The notes beneath the pieces were generated by a model that saw only the letters and a list, made by a program, of their open reading frames with translations, was not told where the DNA came from and ran no database searches. A stretch of DNA of 64,000 nt from Clostridium estertheticum (GTDB taxonomy: Bacteria > Bacillota > Clostridia > Clostridiales > Clostridiaceae). The stretch's first letter is position 1, and each line of letters opens with the position of its first letter. Where the stretch lies: NCBI RefSeq assembly GCF_026650985.1, contig NZ_CP086239.1, forward strand, positions 4,106,501 through 4,170,500, read 5' to 3'. This document shows positions 34,511 through 43,377 of the stretch, piece by piece. The translations under genes and the position numbers were made by a program.

Positions 34511-35749
34511 ATGAAGCTAAATAAGAAAACAGCAATGATTGTAAGTTTTGCTCTAGGTAGTGTAATGTTTGCAACTACTGCAATGGCCCAAGTATTAACT
34601 AAAAGCGGATATGATCAATTAAAGGATTCTGTTAAGTATACAGCAGAAAGTGCTACAACTAAGCTAACAAGTTATACAGCAGATATGTCAATTATTCTAA
34701 AAGACAATGGTACTGTAGTTTATTCTGACGATTCTCTTAGTAAAGTTGATGTAGCAAAGGGGGCTAAAGAAACTGTAACAAAAGGAATTGATGGTTTAAA
34801 AAAGACAGAGGAGTATAATTACTCTGATTTAAATGAGTCTATATATAAAAATAACACGAATAATATATATAATACAACTACATTTACTACTCCTCATAAA
34901 ACTACAATTTCACAAAATCCTTTTAAAGAAGAGGGAGCAACTGATATGGAGAAAATTGCAGATGCTGTCGTTGGTAATTTAAAAGATGCGGTTGTAGTTA
35001 CGCAAAATTCAGATGGAAGTAAGACTTTGTCCGGCTCTTTAAGTGAAGCACAAATACCAGCCCTTATTAATGCAGTAGTATCTCTTGAATCTAAGAGTGT
35101 ATTTGGTGGTAGATCTAATAACCCTAATAATGAGAGTAGCATACCTAAAATAGTAAGTGATGTATTTGTAAAAGAAGTTAAAGGAAATATGGTAACAACT
35201 AAAGATGGATTAATTCAAACTGTTCTTGGCACTGGATTAATTTCTGGTAAAGATGCAAAAGGCGTAGAGCATAAGTTAACCTTTGAGTTACTAGCAAAGA
35301 TGACAGATGTTAATACGACTAAGGCTAATAAACCTGATTTAACAGGTAAGAAAGTAGAAAAAAATGTGGAACAAGATCATAGTAAATTAACTAATCCTGA
35401 AAAATATTTAGGAAAATATAAAACAGATATTTTAATAGAAAAAGATGCAAAATTCGTAAAAATAGGTGAAAGATTTGTAGACATAACTGCTTTAGATAAT
35501 AAAGGTGTCAGTGGAAGATATTATGAGGAATATGCAAAAGGATTTGAGGAATATGCAGTAGATAAAAAAGACTTTAAGTTTAGTTCAACCTTTGAAAAAG
35601 GCCAGTTTAATGGGAGTGTTAAAGCACCTAATTTCACAGGGAGTATATCTATTGACCAAGGTTCAGCAACAATATACTTTAACGCAAATGAAAATAGTAA
35701 TGAAAACGTGATTTCTTCTAATGGTAATTACAGTAAAGTATTTAAATAA
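34511..35749 (+). CDS. Secreted protein of unknown function, 412 residues
   Basis: A classical signal peptide spans residues 1-26 (KLNKK, hydrophobic core, TAMA cleavage site). The mature part is rich in Lys, Thr, Ser and Asn, with no cysteine or catalytic motif, and looks like alternating beta strands with a helical section around 130-180. Its C-terminus, GQFNGSVKAPNFTGSISIDQ, resembles a beta-sheet repeat. I recognise no family. GAGGAG precedes the chosen ATG; a longer frame upstream lacks support. It is ended by a strong terminator, so the following ABC operon is separate. Confidence 0.7.
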   Translation: MKLNKKTAMIVSFALGSVMFATTAMAQVLTKSGYDQLKDSVKYTAESATTKLTSYTADMSIILKDNGTVVYSDDSLSKVDVAKGAKETVTKGIDGLKKTEEYNYSDLNESIYKNNTNNIYNTTTFTTPHKTTISQNPFKEEGATDMEKIADAVVGNLKDAVVVTQNSDGSKTLSGSLSEAQIPALINAVVSLESKSVFGGRSNNPNNESSIPKIVSDVFVKEVKGNMVTTKDGLIQTVLGTGLISGKDAKGVEHKLTFELLAKMTDVNTTKANKPDLTGKKVEKNVEQDHSKLTNPEKYLGKYKTDILIEKDAKFVKIGERFVDITALDNKGVSGRYYEEYAKGFEEYAVDKKDFKFSSTFEKGQFNGSVKAPNFTGSISIDQGSATIYFNANENSNENVISSNGNYSKVFK

Positions 35750-35769
35750 TAAGTATAATCATTGTAATT

Positions 35770-35829
35770 ATATGTGGGGACTCTAAATTTAAATATTCTT
35801 ATGGTAGAGTCCCCACATATTTATTTTTT
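35770..35829 (+). terminator. Strong Rho-independent terminator
   Basis: A 16-bp perfect stem (35770-35785 with 35805-35820, core TGTGGGGACTCTA) is followed by a T-rich tail. Confidence 0.92.
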
Positions 35830-35901
35830 AATTATATAATCGTTATTAAACAATATAAATATAACCAAAAGATTTGAAAAAGTGTATTTGGGGGGAAATA
35901 A

Positions 35902-36627
35902 ATGGAGAAAGTAATTGAGATTAAAAACCTTTCCAAGGTATATAAAAATGGAAGGGGTATAACGGATATAAATCTTGATATACATAGAGGGGAAATTTTC
36001 GGATTTCTAGGACCTAATGGTGCTGGGAAAACTACTGCTATGAAAATAATGACTGGACTTATAAGGCCAGACAGTGGGGATGTAAAAATCTTAGGACATA
36101 GTATACTAGAGGATTACGAACAAGTAATGAAAAAAGTCGGGTGCATTATAGAAACAGCTGAAACCTACTCCTATTTAACAGCTTATGAGAATCTAAGGCA
36201 AGTCTCAAGATATTATAAAGACGTTGACGATCAGAGAATTGATGAAGTTTTAGAGTTAACAGGTATTCTTAAATACAAAAACGAGAAACCTAGAAAATTC
36301 TCGCTTGGAATGAAACAAAGACTAGGAATTGCAGCAGCCATTTTAGCAAGGCCAGAGGTAATTATATTAGATGAACCTTTAAATGGACTTGATGTCGAGG
36401 GAATGATTGCTATGAGAAATATAGTGAAAGACCTTGCAGCAAAGGAAAATACAACATTTTTTATATCAAGTCATCTTATTCACGATGTTGAACTTACTTG
36501 CACACATATTGGTGTGTTATACAATGGTAGAATGCTTAATGTTGATACTATGAAGAATATATTAAATAATTATTCAACACTTGAAAATTATTTTGTTAGT
36601 GAGGTAGAGCGAAATGGTAGAATTTAA
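35902..36627 (+). CDS. ABC transporter ATP-binding protein
   Basis: This 241-residue ATPase has Walker A GPNGAGKTTAMK (about 37-48), the signature FSLGMKQRLGIA, Walker B VIILDEPLNGLD and an H-loop SSHLIHD. It is closest by pattern to the BcrA/lantibiotic-immunity type of two-component exporters. GGGGGGAA precedes the ATG. It overlaps the permease gene by 14 bases and opens a four-gene set with a histidine kinase and response regulator, suggesting regulated defence against an envelope-active compound. Confidence 0.93.
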   Translation: MEKVIEIKNLSKVYKNGRGITDINLDIHRGEIFGFLGPNGAGKTTAMKIMTGLIRPDSGDVKILGHSILEDYEQVMKKVGCIIETAETYSYLTAYENLRQVSRYYKDVDDQRIDEVLELTGILKYKNEKPRKFSLGMKQRLGIAAAILARPEVIILDEPLNGLDVEGMIAMRNIVKDLAAKENTTFFISSHLIHDVELTCTHIGVLYNGRMLNVDTMKNILNNYSTLENYFVSEVERNGRI

Positions 36628-37366
36628 AGCTGCTTTGATAAATGAAATTGAGAAGTTATATAAAAGAAAAAAAATTATAGTTGCAGTAATTATATCAATT
36701 ATTGTAATTATTGTTGGACAGTTATCTATGGTGGTTTTAAGATCTGGTTTTGGACTACGCGGAGTTTCTAGCATGGAATTTCCTATACTTGTTCTCTCAG
36801 TAGTTGTGAATACAATATTGCCTTTATTTACAGCGCTTGTTACTATCGAGAGTTTTTCAGGGGAGTTTTCACAAAACACTATGAAAATTGCATTAACAAG
36901 GCCCATTTCACGGTTCAAATTTTATGCATCAAAGTTAATTGCAATTATGTTATTTATCATAGCGAATCTTTTATTTATAATGATTTTTTCAATAATTGCT
37001 GGTTGTCTTTTTAATTCAAATTCAGCTACATTTAGTAGTGTTATTAAAATTATAGTTTCATATATTGTAACGCTGGTTCCTATGGTGATATTATCAATAA
37101 TCATTGCATTTTTTGCAAATATAATTAAAAGTGGGATAGGAGTGTTTTTTCTGTCTATTTTTGTTTTTGTTATGTTTAAAGGATTAGGTATTATACTTTA
37201 CAGATATTCGGGTATATTCATTACATCAATGATGAACTGGTATACGCTATTCACTATGGATACCATACCATTTTTAAAAATCTTTCTTCAATTTATGATG
37301 ATGGTTAGTTATGGTATAATATTTTTTACAGCAGGGTATTATATATTTGACAAAAAAGAATTTTAA
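36614..37366 (+). CDS. ABC-2 type permease
   Basis: This 250-residue membrane protein has six predicted helices and the ABC-2 pattern SGEFSQNTMKIALTRPISR after the second helix, which contacts the ATPase. It is the membrane half of the exporter encoded with the overlapping ATPase gene. Substrate type cannot be read from the sequence; bacitracin-like or lantibiotic peptides are typical for the group. Confidence 0.88.
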   Translation: MVEFKAALINEIEKLYKRKKIIVAVIISIIVIIVGQLSMVVLRSGFGLRGVSSMEFPILVLSVVVNTILPLFTALVTIESFSGEFSQNTMKIALTRPISRFKFYASKLIAIMLFIIANLLFIMIFSIIAGCLFNSNSATFSSVIKIIVSYIVTLVPMVILSIIIAFFANIIKSGIGVFFLSIFVFVMFKGLGIILYRYSGIFITSMMNWYTLFTMDTIPFLKIFLQFMMMVSYGIIFFTAGYYIFDKKEF

Positions 37367-37385
37367 AGACATTTTGAGGTGAAAA

Positions 37386-38837
37386 ATGAATATAAAAAAA
37401 CGATTGATTTTTTCTAACACTGTAACTGTGATAGTTCCTTTTGTAATTACAATTGTAGCTGCGGTCTTATTTATTTTTATATCTTCAACCATTTTTAAAA
37501 AGGACGTAAGTTATGATAATTTTAAAAAGTTCATATTCATAAAGACTCAATTAGCAGATACCAGTAATATTGTACGTAATCAAAGTTCTTACAATATAGA
37601 GAATATAAAATATCAACAATATTTACATCAAAAGTTATCGACCATAAATGGAGAAATCATAATACTTAAAAGTAATACTATTATTTTCACTTCAAAGGAT
37701 GTAAACAAAATTGACATAGAGAAATGTTTAGTAGAAGCTAATACTAAATTTGAAAAAAAATTAGTAGAAATTGAGGCTACATCTTACATGGTAGAAGTAG
37801 CTCCAATTAGGTTTAGTGATGGTAACAGAGGGAATGTCATATTACTCGCTCCAGTCTTTAGGTATTCAAGCATTCTAGAAGAGTTTATTATATTTATAGT
37901 TGCAATATTTCTTATATCATTTATAGCACTCAACATATATATGTCCTATCTACTGTCTAAAAGAATAATAAAGCCCTTATCACTTTTAAGTATAGCTGTA
38001 GGAGAAATTAGTAAGGGGGACTTAAGTCTAGAAATTATTGAAGTCGGAGATCAAGAAATTAAGAAGTTATGTGCTGATTTTGAAAAGATGAGAATACAAC
38101 TTAAAGATTCTATCCGCCTCAAAAAGAAGTATGACGAGAACAGGACAATGCTCGTTTCTAGTATATCCCATGATCTTAAAACACCTATAACATCAATAAA
38201 AGGGTATGTTAATGGCATTTTGGATGGAGTTGCTAATACTCCTGAAAAGGCAGATCGATATTTAAAGACCATTTATTCAAAGGCTACGCAGATGGATATT
38301 ATGATTAATGATTTGCTTTTATATTCGAAGTTGGATCTCAGTCAATTACCTTTTAATTTTGAAAACACAGATATTATGGATTATTTTAAATACTGTATTC
38401 ATGAAAGTGCACCAGAGCTTGAAAAGTCGAACATAGAAATTTGTTTGAAAAATAATTTGGATGGTTTAAAATACGTTAAAATTGATAGAGAAAGATTAAT
38501 GAGAGTGATATTAAATATTATTGATAATTCTCGTAAATATATGGATAAAGAGCAAGGTAAAATTACAATTATTCTTAGAGAAACTAATTCTAGCATTATA
38601 ATTGAAATAAGGGATAATGGTTCCGGTATTGATGAGAATGATGTAAATAAAATTTTTGATAGATTTTACAGAGCAGATGCGGCGAGAAGTGAAGCGAATG
38701 GAAGTGGACTAGGACTTGCAATTGCAAAACAAATTGTAGAGGGACACGGCGGCACAATTTGGGCTGTGAGTCATGAAAACGAAGGTACAAGTATTTTAAT
38801 GTCATTTGGAAAAATATCAAATAAAGGAGTATTATGA
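37386..38837 (+). CDS. Sensor histidine kinase
   Basis: This 483-residue membrane kinase has two membrane helices (about 10-32 and 165-190) enclosing an extracellular sensor of about 130 residues. A HAMP linker follows (about 190-245), then the dimerisation domain with phospho-accepting His262 in SSISHDLKTPITSIKGYV, and a HATPase domain with N-box NIIDNSRKYM and G-boxes DNGSGID and GSGLGLAIA. AGGTGAA precedes the ATG. Its stop codon overlaps the response regulator start by four bases (ATGA), so the two are translationally coupled. Confidence 0.95.
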   Translation: MNIKKRLIFSNTVTVIVPFVITIVAAVLFIFISSTIFKKDVSYDNFKKFIFIKTQLADTSNIVRNQSSYNIENIKYQQYLHQKLSTINGEIIILKSNTIIFTSKDVNKIDIEKCLVEANTKFEKKLVEIEATSYMVEVAPIRFSDGNRGNVILLAPVFRYSSILEEFIIFIVAIFLISFIALNIYMSYLLSKRIIKPLSLLSIAVGEISKGDLSLEIIEVGDQEIKKLCADFEKMRIQLKDSIRLKKKYDENRTMLVSSISHDLKTPITSIKGYVNGILDGVANTPEKADRYLKTIYSKATQMDIMINDLLLYSKLDLSQLPFNFENTDIMDYFKYCIHESAPELEKSNIEICLKNNLDGLKYVKIDRERLMRVILNIIDNSRKYMDKEQGKITIILRETNSSIIIEIRDNGSGIDENDVNKIFDRFYRADAARSEANGSGLGLAIAKQIVEGHGGTIWAVSHENEGTSILMSFGKISNKGVL

Positions 38838-39529
38838 AAAAAATTTTAATAGTAGAAGATGATATAAGTATTGCTAGGCTTCAAAAAGACTATTTAGAGA
38901 TTGAAGGGTTTGAGGTTAAAATATGCAATGATGGGGTAGAGGGATTAAATGCCCTGAAAACAAAGGAATTTGATTTGTTAATTCTTGATGTTATGCTTCC
39001 TAAAATTGATGGATTTACTATTTTGCGAAGTATGCAAGAGGATAAGGAAATTCCAATTTTAATGGTATCTGCAAAAAAAGATGATATTGACAAAATAAAG
39101 GGGCTCAGTCTTGGTGCTGATGACTATATTACAAAGCCATTTAACCCAAGTGAACTAGTTGCTAGAGTTAAATCACATATTCGAAATTACGAGCGAATAA
39201 AGAATAAATTTAACTCCGTCGTGAAAAGTAGCACTATTATAATAAGGGGACTAGAAATAAGAAAGGATTGTAGGCAGGTATTTGTAGATGGTATTGAAAT
39301 AAACTTAGCTCAAAAAGAGTTTGATTTATTACTCTATCTAGCTGAAAATCCTAATAGGGTATTTAGTAAAGTTGAATTATTTGAAAAAATATGGGGATAC
39401 GATGCTTTATCAGATACTGCGACTGTAACAGTACATATTGGAAGAGTAAGGGAAAAAATCGATAAATGTACATCTCAGCCTCAATACATTGAAACTGTTT
39501 GGGGAACTGGGTACAGGCTTAGGGTATAA
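38834..39529 (+). CDS. OmpR-family response regulator
   Basis: This 231-residue regulator has an N-terminal receiver domain with acidic pocket EDD (8-10), phospho-acceptor Asp52 in LLILDVMLPKIDG, a conserved Ser/Thr and Lys in the ITKPF region, and a C-terminal winged helix (about 130-231) with LAQKEFDLLLYLAENPNRVFS and VHIGRVREKI. It is the partner of the preceding kinase and probably controls the ABC transporter genes of the same operon. The gene order ABC-ABC-kinase-regulator is less usual than regulator-kinase-ABC. Confidence 0.95.
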   Translation: MKKILIVEDDISIARLQKDYLEIEGFEVKICNDGVEGLNALKTKEFDLLILDVMLPKIDGFTILRSMQEDKEIPILMVSAKKDDIDKIKGLSLGADDYITKPFNPSELVARVKSHIRNYERIKNKFNSVVKSSTIIIRGLEIRKDCRQVFVDGIEINLAQKEFDLLLYLAENPNRVFSKVELFEKIWGYDALSDTATVTVHIGRVREKIDKCTSQPQYIETVWGTGYRLRV

Positions 39530-39556
39530 ACATACCCTAAGCCTGTATTTTTTATT
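39512..39556 (+). terminator. Terminator overlapping the response regulator 3' end
   Basis: A 16-bp stem (39512-39527 with 39532-39547), whose left arm is part of the last codons and stop, is followed by a T run. Confidence 0.92.
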
Positions 39557-39655
39557 ATCATTAATATTTTAAGTGTTTAAAATTATATGTATTAAGTTTG
39601 CATGTAATAAAAATTGTAAGAAAAACATATATATTTATTATGAGAGTAAAAGTTA

Positions 39656-39684
39656 TTGACTAACGAACAAATGTTCGTTACAAT
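39656..39684 (+). promoter_or_regulatory. Promoter with a LexA (SOS) box in its spacer
   Basis: TTGACT (39656-39661) and TACAAT (39679-39684) are 17 bases apart. Exactly between them is CGAACAAATGTTCG (39664-39677), one base away from the Bacillus LexA consensus CGAACATATGTTCG. The palindrome extends to TAACGAAC and GTTCGTTA. LexA there would block polymerase until DNA damage. A TetR-type operator is an alternative reading. Confidence 0.78.
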
Positions 39685-39815
39685 ATATACATAACATAAT
39701 AAGACAAAATACTTTTAAAGTATTTATAAATATATAATTATTTCATCTTATGATAGCTTTAATTTGTACCTAAACTATATTTCTAAAGTAGATTATTGGA
39801 CTGGGGGTAAAACAA

Positions 39816-40088
39816 ATGGAAACAAAGGATTTATTAGTTAAAATAAATTGTTCAAGAGAGGGTAATGACAGTTTAGCAATAACTTATGCTTCAAGTGCTG
39901 ATAAGATTAATCATTCTTCTAAATATTTAATATGTGGGGGTATGTATAATAGAAATGGTGGAACAATAATGTTTAAGGCTAAGAATATAGAAGAAGCTGC
40001 AGAAATAGCTAACAATAATTTAGTAGTTAATGCGAGTTCTAATAAATACCAGTATCTTAAAAAGGAATATATAATAAATAATATATAG
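39816..40088 (+). CDS. Putative SOS-regulated 90-residue protein, unknown function
   Basis: This 90-residue protein has no recognised family. Two cysteines occur early (KINCSREG and YLICGGMY); the middle has GGMYNRNGGTIMFKAKNIEEAAEIANNN, an alternating beta strand followed by a helix, so a small alpha/beta fold is likely. GGGGGTAA precedes the ATG. The promoter 130 bases upstream has a LexA-type box in its spacer, and no other gene shares the transcript. The inferred role is in the DNA-damage response, for example as a checkpoint or repair modulator; nothing in the protein itself proves this. Confidence 0.65.
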   Translation: METKDLLVKINCSREGNDSLAITYASSADKINHSSKYLICGGMYNRNGGTIMFKAKNIEEAAEIANNNLVVNASSNKYQYLKKEYIINNI

Positions 40089-40104
40089 AAAACTTCAGTG
40101 GGAG

Positions 40105-40215
40105 GATAACAATTGAGAATTGTTATCTACTCGAGAGAACTACAAAGTGGTAACTCTCATTCCGAAGTCGTCGATGTATCTTCTTCGAAGCTGTTGCAGC
40201 GACCAAGGAGAGGAT
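40105..40215. repeat. Structured intergenic region with nested inverted repeats
   Basis: A GATAACAATT/AATTGTTATC hairpin (40105-40127) is followed by GAGAGAACT...GTAACTCTC and a GAAGTCGTCG...CTTCG segment. The GTAACTCTCA motif, in reverse orientation, also occurs in the 20144 and 10067 elements. It has no ORF and lies between convergent genes. Confidence 0.45.
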
Positions 40216-40240
40216 TTAATTATTAAAGTATATAACATTA

Positions 40241-41359
40241 TTAGACGGCAAACTCAATATTTCTAATTACGATATCTAATTGTGAAACAAGAGAAACAGT
40301 TGTGCCAACTTCATTAGACTTAGAATTCATTCCTTTTTTTATAATTTTAACTTGTGGTCTTAAGGCAAAGTTAGGAAATACAGCCATAACTACACCAATA
40401 TCACCAGTGCTTAATTTGACTAGGGTTCCAGGTGGATAAGGAACAACTGCCTTAGAAAATACTTTAACCATTTCATAATCAAACTGAGTATCACCATGAG
40501 AAAAAATATATTCTACAGCATCATTAGGGCACATGGCCTTGCTATAGGGCCTGTCTGATGTAAGCGCATCATACACATCTGCAATAGCAACAATTCTAGC
40601 AAATTTATTAATTGATTTGTTTTTTATGTTATCTGGGTATCCGCGCCCATTTATTTTTTCATGATGTTGAAGAGCAACAATTCTAGCGGGAGCAGGTATT
40701 TCCAAACACCCTTTTAGAAAATCATAACCTTTTGTGGTATGTTCCTTTACAGTTTTATATTCTTGATCAGTTAAGGGACCAGGTTTTAAAATTATTTGTT
40801 TTGGAATAAGAGTTTTGCCTATATCATGTAGCAATGCTCCTATACATAAAGTATAAAGCTCATTCTGATTTAATTGTAATTGAACACCTAATACTAGAGA
40901 AAGTACGGCTACGTTTACACTGTGCTGGTAGGTGTAATTATCCATACTTTTAATATCTACGAGGTTAATCATTACATTTTTTTTACTTATTATCTCGTCA
41001 ATTATTTCCTTAGCAATACTTCCTATAGATTCAAAATAGACTCGTTTTTCTTTTGAAACTTTTTTTTCATCAAGGTTAGTATTAGTAGAATATAAACTAT
41101 ATTTCTCAAAGCTATAAAAAGCATCTTTGATAGCTTTAATAGCATGTTGGCGTAACTCAGGTTTTATTACATCTTCAATTTCAGCTTCGTTGTATTCATC
41201 ACTAATGTATATAGAGTAAATCTGTAAACGTTTTATCCTTGCCAAGTAAAAATCAGTTAATGCAACACCTTCTCTTAATAGAATTCTTCCATCATTATCA
41301 AATATAGTTTTAGCCAAAAAATCTCCTGATTTTGCAAATTCAATTGGTAAAAGTCTCAT
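40241..41359 (-). CDS. HD-GYP domain protein (probable c-di-GMP phosphodiesterase)
   Basis: This 372-residue protein has an N-terminal domain (about 1-120, including DNDGRILLREGVALTDFYLARIKRL) and a C-terminal HD-GYP domain (about 130-310). The metal-binding HD motif (LLHDIGK), HTTKGYDFL and the diagnostic HHEKINGRGYP are intact, as is DVYDALTSDRPY. Such enzymes linearise cyclic-di-GMP. There is no transmembrane segment or receiver domain, so the sensing input is unclear. Its counterpart in this window is the GGDEF protein at 43378. Confidence 0.93.
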   Translation of the reverse strand: MRLLPIEFAKSGDFLAKTIFDNDGRILLREGVALTDFYLARIKRLQIYSIYISDEYNEAEIEDVIKPELRQHAIKAIKDAFYSFEKYSLYSTNTNLDEKKVSKEKRVYFESIGSIAKEIIDEIISKKNVMINLVDIKSMDNYTYQHSVNVAVLSLVLGVQLQLNQNELYTLCIGALLHDIGKTLIPKQIILKPGPLTDQEYKTVKEHTTKGYDFLKGCLEIPAPARIVALQHHEKINGRGYPDNIKNKSINKFARIVAIADVYDALTSDRPYSKAMCPNDAVEYIFSHGDTQFDYEMVKVFSKAVVPYPPGTLVKLSTGDIGVVMAVFPNFALRPQVKIIKKGMNSKSNEVGTTVSLVSQLDIVIRNIEFAV

Positions 41360-41741
41360 AATTATATCACATCCTAAATATTAAAAATTAAGTCACTTTA
41401 ATTAATATTAATATAAAAGCTATTCTAGTATAAATAATATATTACAAGATATATATTATTTTAATATATATGTATAATAATACATTTTACACTATTATGA
41501 GCTAAAATCACACTAATATTTATTAATTATTAATTAGTGCACAACAAATGTAAAGAAGGGGTATAATAGTAACTGTAATAAAAGATTAAATCATCAATAA
41601 AGCATATAACCTTGATAATCTAAGGTTGCTTAAAGATAAGCATATACTTAGCATAATAAAAAATAACAAGTCTAAGATGCCTTATAACTAATTTGTAGTT
41701 AATATTGATGTTTAGAATAATTTTAGGCGGGAGGAAATGAA
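41360..41741. other. Intergenic region before the methionine aminopeptidase gene
   Basis: The left half is A/T-rich, with the HD-GYP start region. The right half (about 41600-41735) contains small hairpins such as AACCTT/AAGGTT (about 41608-41627) and GCTTAAAGATAAGC. It may be a structured leader; no known riboswitch core is recognised. Confidence 0.4.
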
Positions 41742-42605
41742 ATGAATAAATTATCACGAAACGATGTGTGTTGGTGCGGAAGTGGCAAGAAATATAAAAG
41801 ATGTCATATGGATCAAGACGTATTTATAAGCAATATAGAAGAGAAAGTTGGGTATACAATACCTAGAGATATCATGAAAACGCAGGAACAAATAGAAGGT
41901 ATAAGAAAAAGTTGTAAACTAACACATGATGTACTAGATATTGTTAGTGAGAGAATAAAAGTGGGAGTAACCACAGAGGAAATTAATACTTGGGTACATG
42001 AATATACGGTAGAGCATAATGCATACCCAGCACCATTAGGCTACGGTGGATTCCCTAAGAGTGTATGCACATCAATAAATGATGTGATATGTCATGGTAT
42101 ACCATGTGAAACTGTTCTAAAAGATGGCGATATAGTTAATGTAGATGTATCTTGCATATTAGATGGATATTACGGTGACGCTAGTAGAATGTACATAATA
42201 GGAGAGGGTTCTAAGGCATCGGTAGATTTGGTGCGTGTATCAAAGGAATGTCTAGACCTTGGCATAGAACAGGTGAAACCATTTAATACGCTTGGGGATA
42301 TAGGAAATGCCATTCAGCAACATGCAGAAAGTCTTGGCTATTCTGTAGTTTACGATTATGGTGGTCATGGTGTTGGATTAGAATTTCATGAAGAACCATT
42401 TGTAGCACATATAGGTAATAAAGGTGAGGGTACAATATTATTACCTAATATGACGTTTACTATTGAACCTATGATTAATATCGGGAGCCCAGATACAAAA
42501 GTACTTGATGATGATTGGACAGCGGTTACAACAGATGGATCATTGTCATCTCAATGGGAACATACCATACTTGTTACTCAAACAGGTTATGAGATATTAA
42601 CTTAA
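41742..42605 (+). CDS. map: Methionine aminopeptidase with N-terminal SEC-C motif
   Basis: This 287-residue type I enzyme removes initiator methionine from new proteins. The N-terminus carries a SEC-C zinc motif, [14 protein letters not shown] (about 10-23), thought to contact the ribosome or other partners. The peptidase core follows with GYGGFPKSVCTSINDVICHGIP, metal ligands in DGDIVNVDVSC and GYYGDASRM, DYGGHGVG, FTIEPM and the last Glu in SQWEHTI. GGCGGGAGG precedes the ATG. It is not in a ribosomal-protein operon, so it is probably a second map gene. A terminator follows. Confidence 0.95.
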   Translation: MNKLSRNDVCWCGSGKKYKRCHMDQDVFISNIEEKVGYTIPRDIMKTQEQIEGIRKSCKLTHDVLDIVSERIKVGVTTEEINTWVHEYTVEHNAYPAPLGYGGFPKSVCTSINDVICHGIPCETVLKDGDIVNVDVSCILDGYYGDASRMYIIGEGSKASVDLVRVSKECLDLGIEQVKPFNTLGDIGNAIQQHAESLGYSVVYDYGGHGVGLEFHEEPFVAHIGNKGEGTILLPNMTFTIEPMINIGSPDTKVLDDDWTAVTTDGSLSSQWEHTILVTQTGYEILT

Positions 42606-42628
42606 GTTTTAACAAATAGCAGTTTAGA

Positions 42629-42673
42629 AGGAGAGTCCACGTTACATATGGTGGACTTTCTTTTTTGTTTTTT
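42629..42673 (+). terminator. Rho-independent terminator
   Basis: GAGAGTCCAC (42631-42640) pairs with GTGGACTTTC (42651-42660), followed by a long T run. Confidence 0.88.
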
Positions 42674-42697
42674 TGATAAGTTGTTTAGTGACCTAGA

Positions 42698-43042
42698 CTA
42701 CTCAACTTTTATTATATATGTGGATTCATCTAAGGGGCAAGACTCTCTTTTCCAACTCTTATAATAAGAAAAGGTTATTTTACATTCACCACAATTCAAA
42801 CATTTAAATTTCCAGATAATTTGATTACTTCCACCTAAGATATTTGGTTTATTAAAATCAAATGTTTTTTTCTCTTCCAATAATATTATAGAAGGATCAG
42901 ATGTGGTATAGTACCAACAATATCCAGTTGTTGGGGACTCGGTAAGTTCAATAATCATATGAGCATATATAGGGATAATGTTTATAAGCTTATGGCCTAA
43001 AACTATAGCATTTGACTTGAAATTTTCATATTCGTAAGTCAA
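42698..43042 (-). CDS. Chagasin-family cysteine-protease inhibitor (I42)
   Basis: This 114-residue protein shows the chagasin loops: SPTTGYCW (about 36-43; the family has NPTTGY) and GGSNQIIWKFKCLNCGECKITFSYYKSW, matching the G-G-x-G/N...W-x-F...RPWE pattern. Chagasins inhibit papain-type proteases. No signal peptide is seen, so it would act inside the cell. The start is a TTG at 43042, eight bases after AAGGAGG; a longer frame from a GTG would place that ribosome site inside the coding region. Two cysteines near the loop are unusual for an inhibitor of this type. Confidence 0.78.
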   Translation of the reverse strand: MTYEYENFKSNAIVLGHKLINIIPIYAHMIIELTESPTTGYCWYYTTSDPSIILLEEKKTFDFNKPNILGGSNQIIWKFKCLNCGECKITFSYYKSWKRESCPLDESTYIIKVE

Positions 43043-43063
43043 GTAAGTACCCTCCTTAATCAC

Positions 43064-43377
43064 TAACTGCGCAGATTTATTAATAAAATAGTATGAATAG
43101 CATAAATATAGTATTATTATTTCTTTTTTTTATATATTTATTCATGCAACAACAGTATCCTAAATGTCATTTTAGTAGCCAAATTTAACATTTTATATAA
43201 AAACAGTAAAATGACACATTTTATTGGTATAATATATAGATATACAAATTTTAACATAAACATTCAAATGGTTTATTATATTAATGTGATAAAGGACCTA
43301 AAGTGTACTATATTTGAAAATGAATTTCTAGTATTATCTAAAATGTTAATTTAATTGATATTTGAGGAAGTGATTAA
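43064..43377. other. Intergenic region before the giant signalling gene
   Basis: This A/T-rich leader has a TGGTATAAT extended -10 candidate around 43225-43233. No ORF, hairpin or repeat stands out. Confidence 0.4.

Noticed and set aside
36574-36918. A 114-codon minus-strand frame across the permease start
   Set aside because: It is antisense to overlapping, well-supported ABC genes and lacks a ribosome site.
39656-39684. Reading the promoter palindrome as a TetR-type operator
   Set aside because: It is possible, but no TetR gene is nearby and the core differs by only one base from the Firmicute LexA consensus; kept as an alternative only.
40105-40130. GGATAACAATT, which looks like part of a lac operator
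   Set aside because: It is one arm of a longer hairpin and there is no LacI-type gene or promoter geometry; resemblance by chance.
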